This document shows, piece after piece, positions 63,256 to 64,000 of a stretch of DNA of 64,000 bases. Position numbers and translations under genes: made by a program. This DNA is from Giardia muris (taxonomy: Eukaryota > Fornicata > Diplomonadida > Hexamitidae). The stretch covers positions 1,116,001 to 1,180,000 of the forward strand of contig CM016925.1 in assembly GCA_006247105.1 (NCBI GenBank), in the 5' to 3' direction. The stretch's first letter is position 1. Each line of letters starts with the position of its first letter. The notes below the pieces were generated by a model. The model made no database searches and had not been told where the DNA came from. It saw nothing but the letters and a program-made list of their open reading frames with translations.

Positions 63256-63690
63256 GCTCCAAGGACCTCAACATCTCGGTAGGATTCGATGGGAGGAGAA
63301 TATGCCTTGTGCCCTCGTTCTAGAGGAGTTTGTGAGCCCGGGTGAAAGCTCCTCCCCTTGGGTCGCCGTTGTTCGCGTACCACTTGGCTGTGCGCCCTTC
63401 GGACCCTTCCACTCCCTTTTCGTGGGGGAAGAAACGTTGGGGGTTCTCAGGCCAATGCTGACGGGCTGCACATGAGAGCGGTCGCTCCGAAGTGGGATTC
63501 ATCCCGTTCCTTTGTCTACCACTTCCTCGCCTCAGAGAGGAGGAGCTGAACACAGTCCATCTTACTATGGTGGGCAGCCTCCATCCCTCGTTATCCTTCT
63601 TCCCAGTGTCATCGATGTTCTCCTTCACAGGCTTGAGATCTCCTCTTCCGGGCATCCTCGATAACCCAGTGAAGGACGCCTCTGAGGCGT
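63256..63690 (-). pseudogene. Decayed ankyrin region upstream of the truncated kinase
   Basis: Minus-strand ankyrin fragments in shifting frames, in the order of the intact copy at 3.5-4.3 kb: GDLKPVKENIDDTGKKDNEGW, then in a second frame HSKMDCVQLLLSEA, then HPEN-type QHWPENPQRFFPHEKGVEG and GRTAKWYANNGD. The last piece reads AHKLL, stop, NEGTRH, where the intact copy has VRKLLENEGTER: a GAG-to-TAG change. It shows at least two frameshifts and one nonsense change. It is the lost N-terminal part of the neighbouring kinase gene. The last 300 bases of the window show no gene. Confidence 0.75.
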
Positions 63691-64000
63691 TATTTCCTTA
63701 TCCCCTTTCCAGAGACCTGCCCCACCTCTTCCCGACCTGATACGACATAGAATCTTCCTCCCAGAACCAGCCATCCCACTTCCTTTCGAGCCTCCCAGCC
63801 CCAGATCTAGACTCCTGGGATGATTCGTCTCTCGACCAGTGGCCTTCAGAGCGTCCCAGAGGACATCCGACTGAGGCGGGGACATTGCAGGGCTCACAGG
63901 GATCAACTGAAGTGGTCAAATACGCACTAGGCTTGAGGACAAGGTCTCTTCGGATTCATCGGTGTCCTCCATAGCAAGAAACAAACGGGGAGATAGCCAT

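Noticed and set aside
1..64000. tRNA, rRNA, CRISPR arrays, transposons, spliceosomal introns
   Set aside because: Reading the gaps by eye I saw no tRNA-like T-arm motif in a cloverleaf context, no direct-repeat arrays, no reverse transcriptase or transposase ORF, and no Giardia-type intron 3' motif in a gap. A covariance-model and intron-motif search could still find some.

Overview
The window looks like a piece of a Giardia nuclear genome, and the GC-rich base composition is closer to G. muris than to G. intestinalis (species call is inference). Evidence: an alpha-giardin (annexin), many '21.1'-type ankyrin proteins, NEK-like kinases joined to ankyrin repeats, fragments of cysteine-rich VSP-like genes, no visible introns, gene spacing of a few bases, AT-rich start-codon contexts, and AGTRAA poly(A) signals that often overlap the stop codon. 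TAA, TAG and TGA all act as stops, which argues against diplomonads that read TAA/TAG as Gln (Spironucleus, Hexamita).

Left edge (1-7.4 kb): a VSP-like fragment runs off the window. It is followed by a KefF/MdaB-type NAD(P)H-quinone reductase, a PA28 proteasome activator, the Brix protein SSF1/PPAN, an ankyrin-NEK kinase and an alpha-giardin.

Core (7.4-59.4 kb): very dense housekeeping DNA on both strands. Condensin SMC2 has unusually long arms. An ankyrin protein is divergent with a membrane protein that may be SR-beta. Then come an IKS1-like membrane kinase, an MRS2/CorA Mg2+ transporter, an Rdx/SelW-like protein, a catalytically degraded alpha/beta-hydrolase, ribosomal proteins uS3 and eL15 around eIF6, a Nop16-like protein, a double CCCH zinc finger protein, VPS29, a Ste20/GCK kinase divergent with RanBP1, and a NEK kinase. 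A five-gene minus-strand run (HSBP1-like, Pol32-like, a 4-TM protein, a small ORF, a kinase) is joined by overlaps of 1-4 bases or very small gaps. After it lie BET3/TRAPPC3, an SH3-RhoGAP-SH3 protein, a TM2 protein, more ankyrin proteins (one with a C-terminal RING-like motif), a MINDY-type deubiquitinase, an RBM34/Nop12-like RRM protein and several large unrecognised proteins.

Right edge (59.4-64 kb): gene-poor and decaying. A typical 2-Cys peroxiredoxin with an oddly placed resolving Cys is intact. Around it are a VSP-like relic and a second ankyrin-NEK kinase whose N-terminal ankyrin part has decayed upstream. About 340 bp of this copy is nearly identical, in inverted orientation, to the intact copy at 3.4-6.1 kb.

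Themes: 60S ribosome biogenesis and translation (SSF1, Nop16-like, RBM34/Nop12-like, eIF6, uS3, eL15), membrane traffic and cytoskeleton signalling (BET3, VPS29, RhoGAP, alpha-giardin), ubiquitin/proteasome (PA28, MINDY, ankyrin-RING) and a kinase/ankyrin signalling set. Most starts given here are ATGs next to A/T-rich tracts and may differ from the longest open frame. Many divergent gene pairs share spacers of only 5-65 bp.
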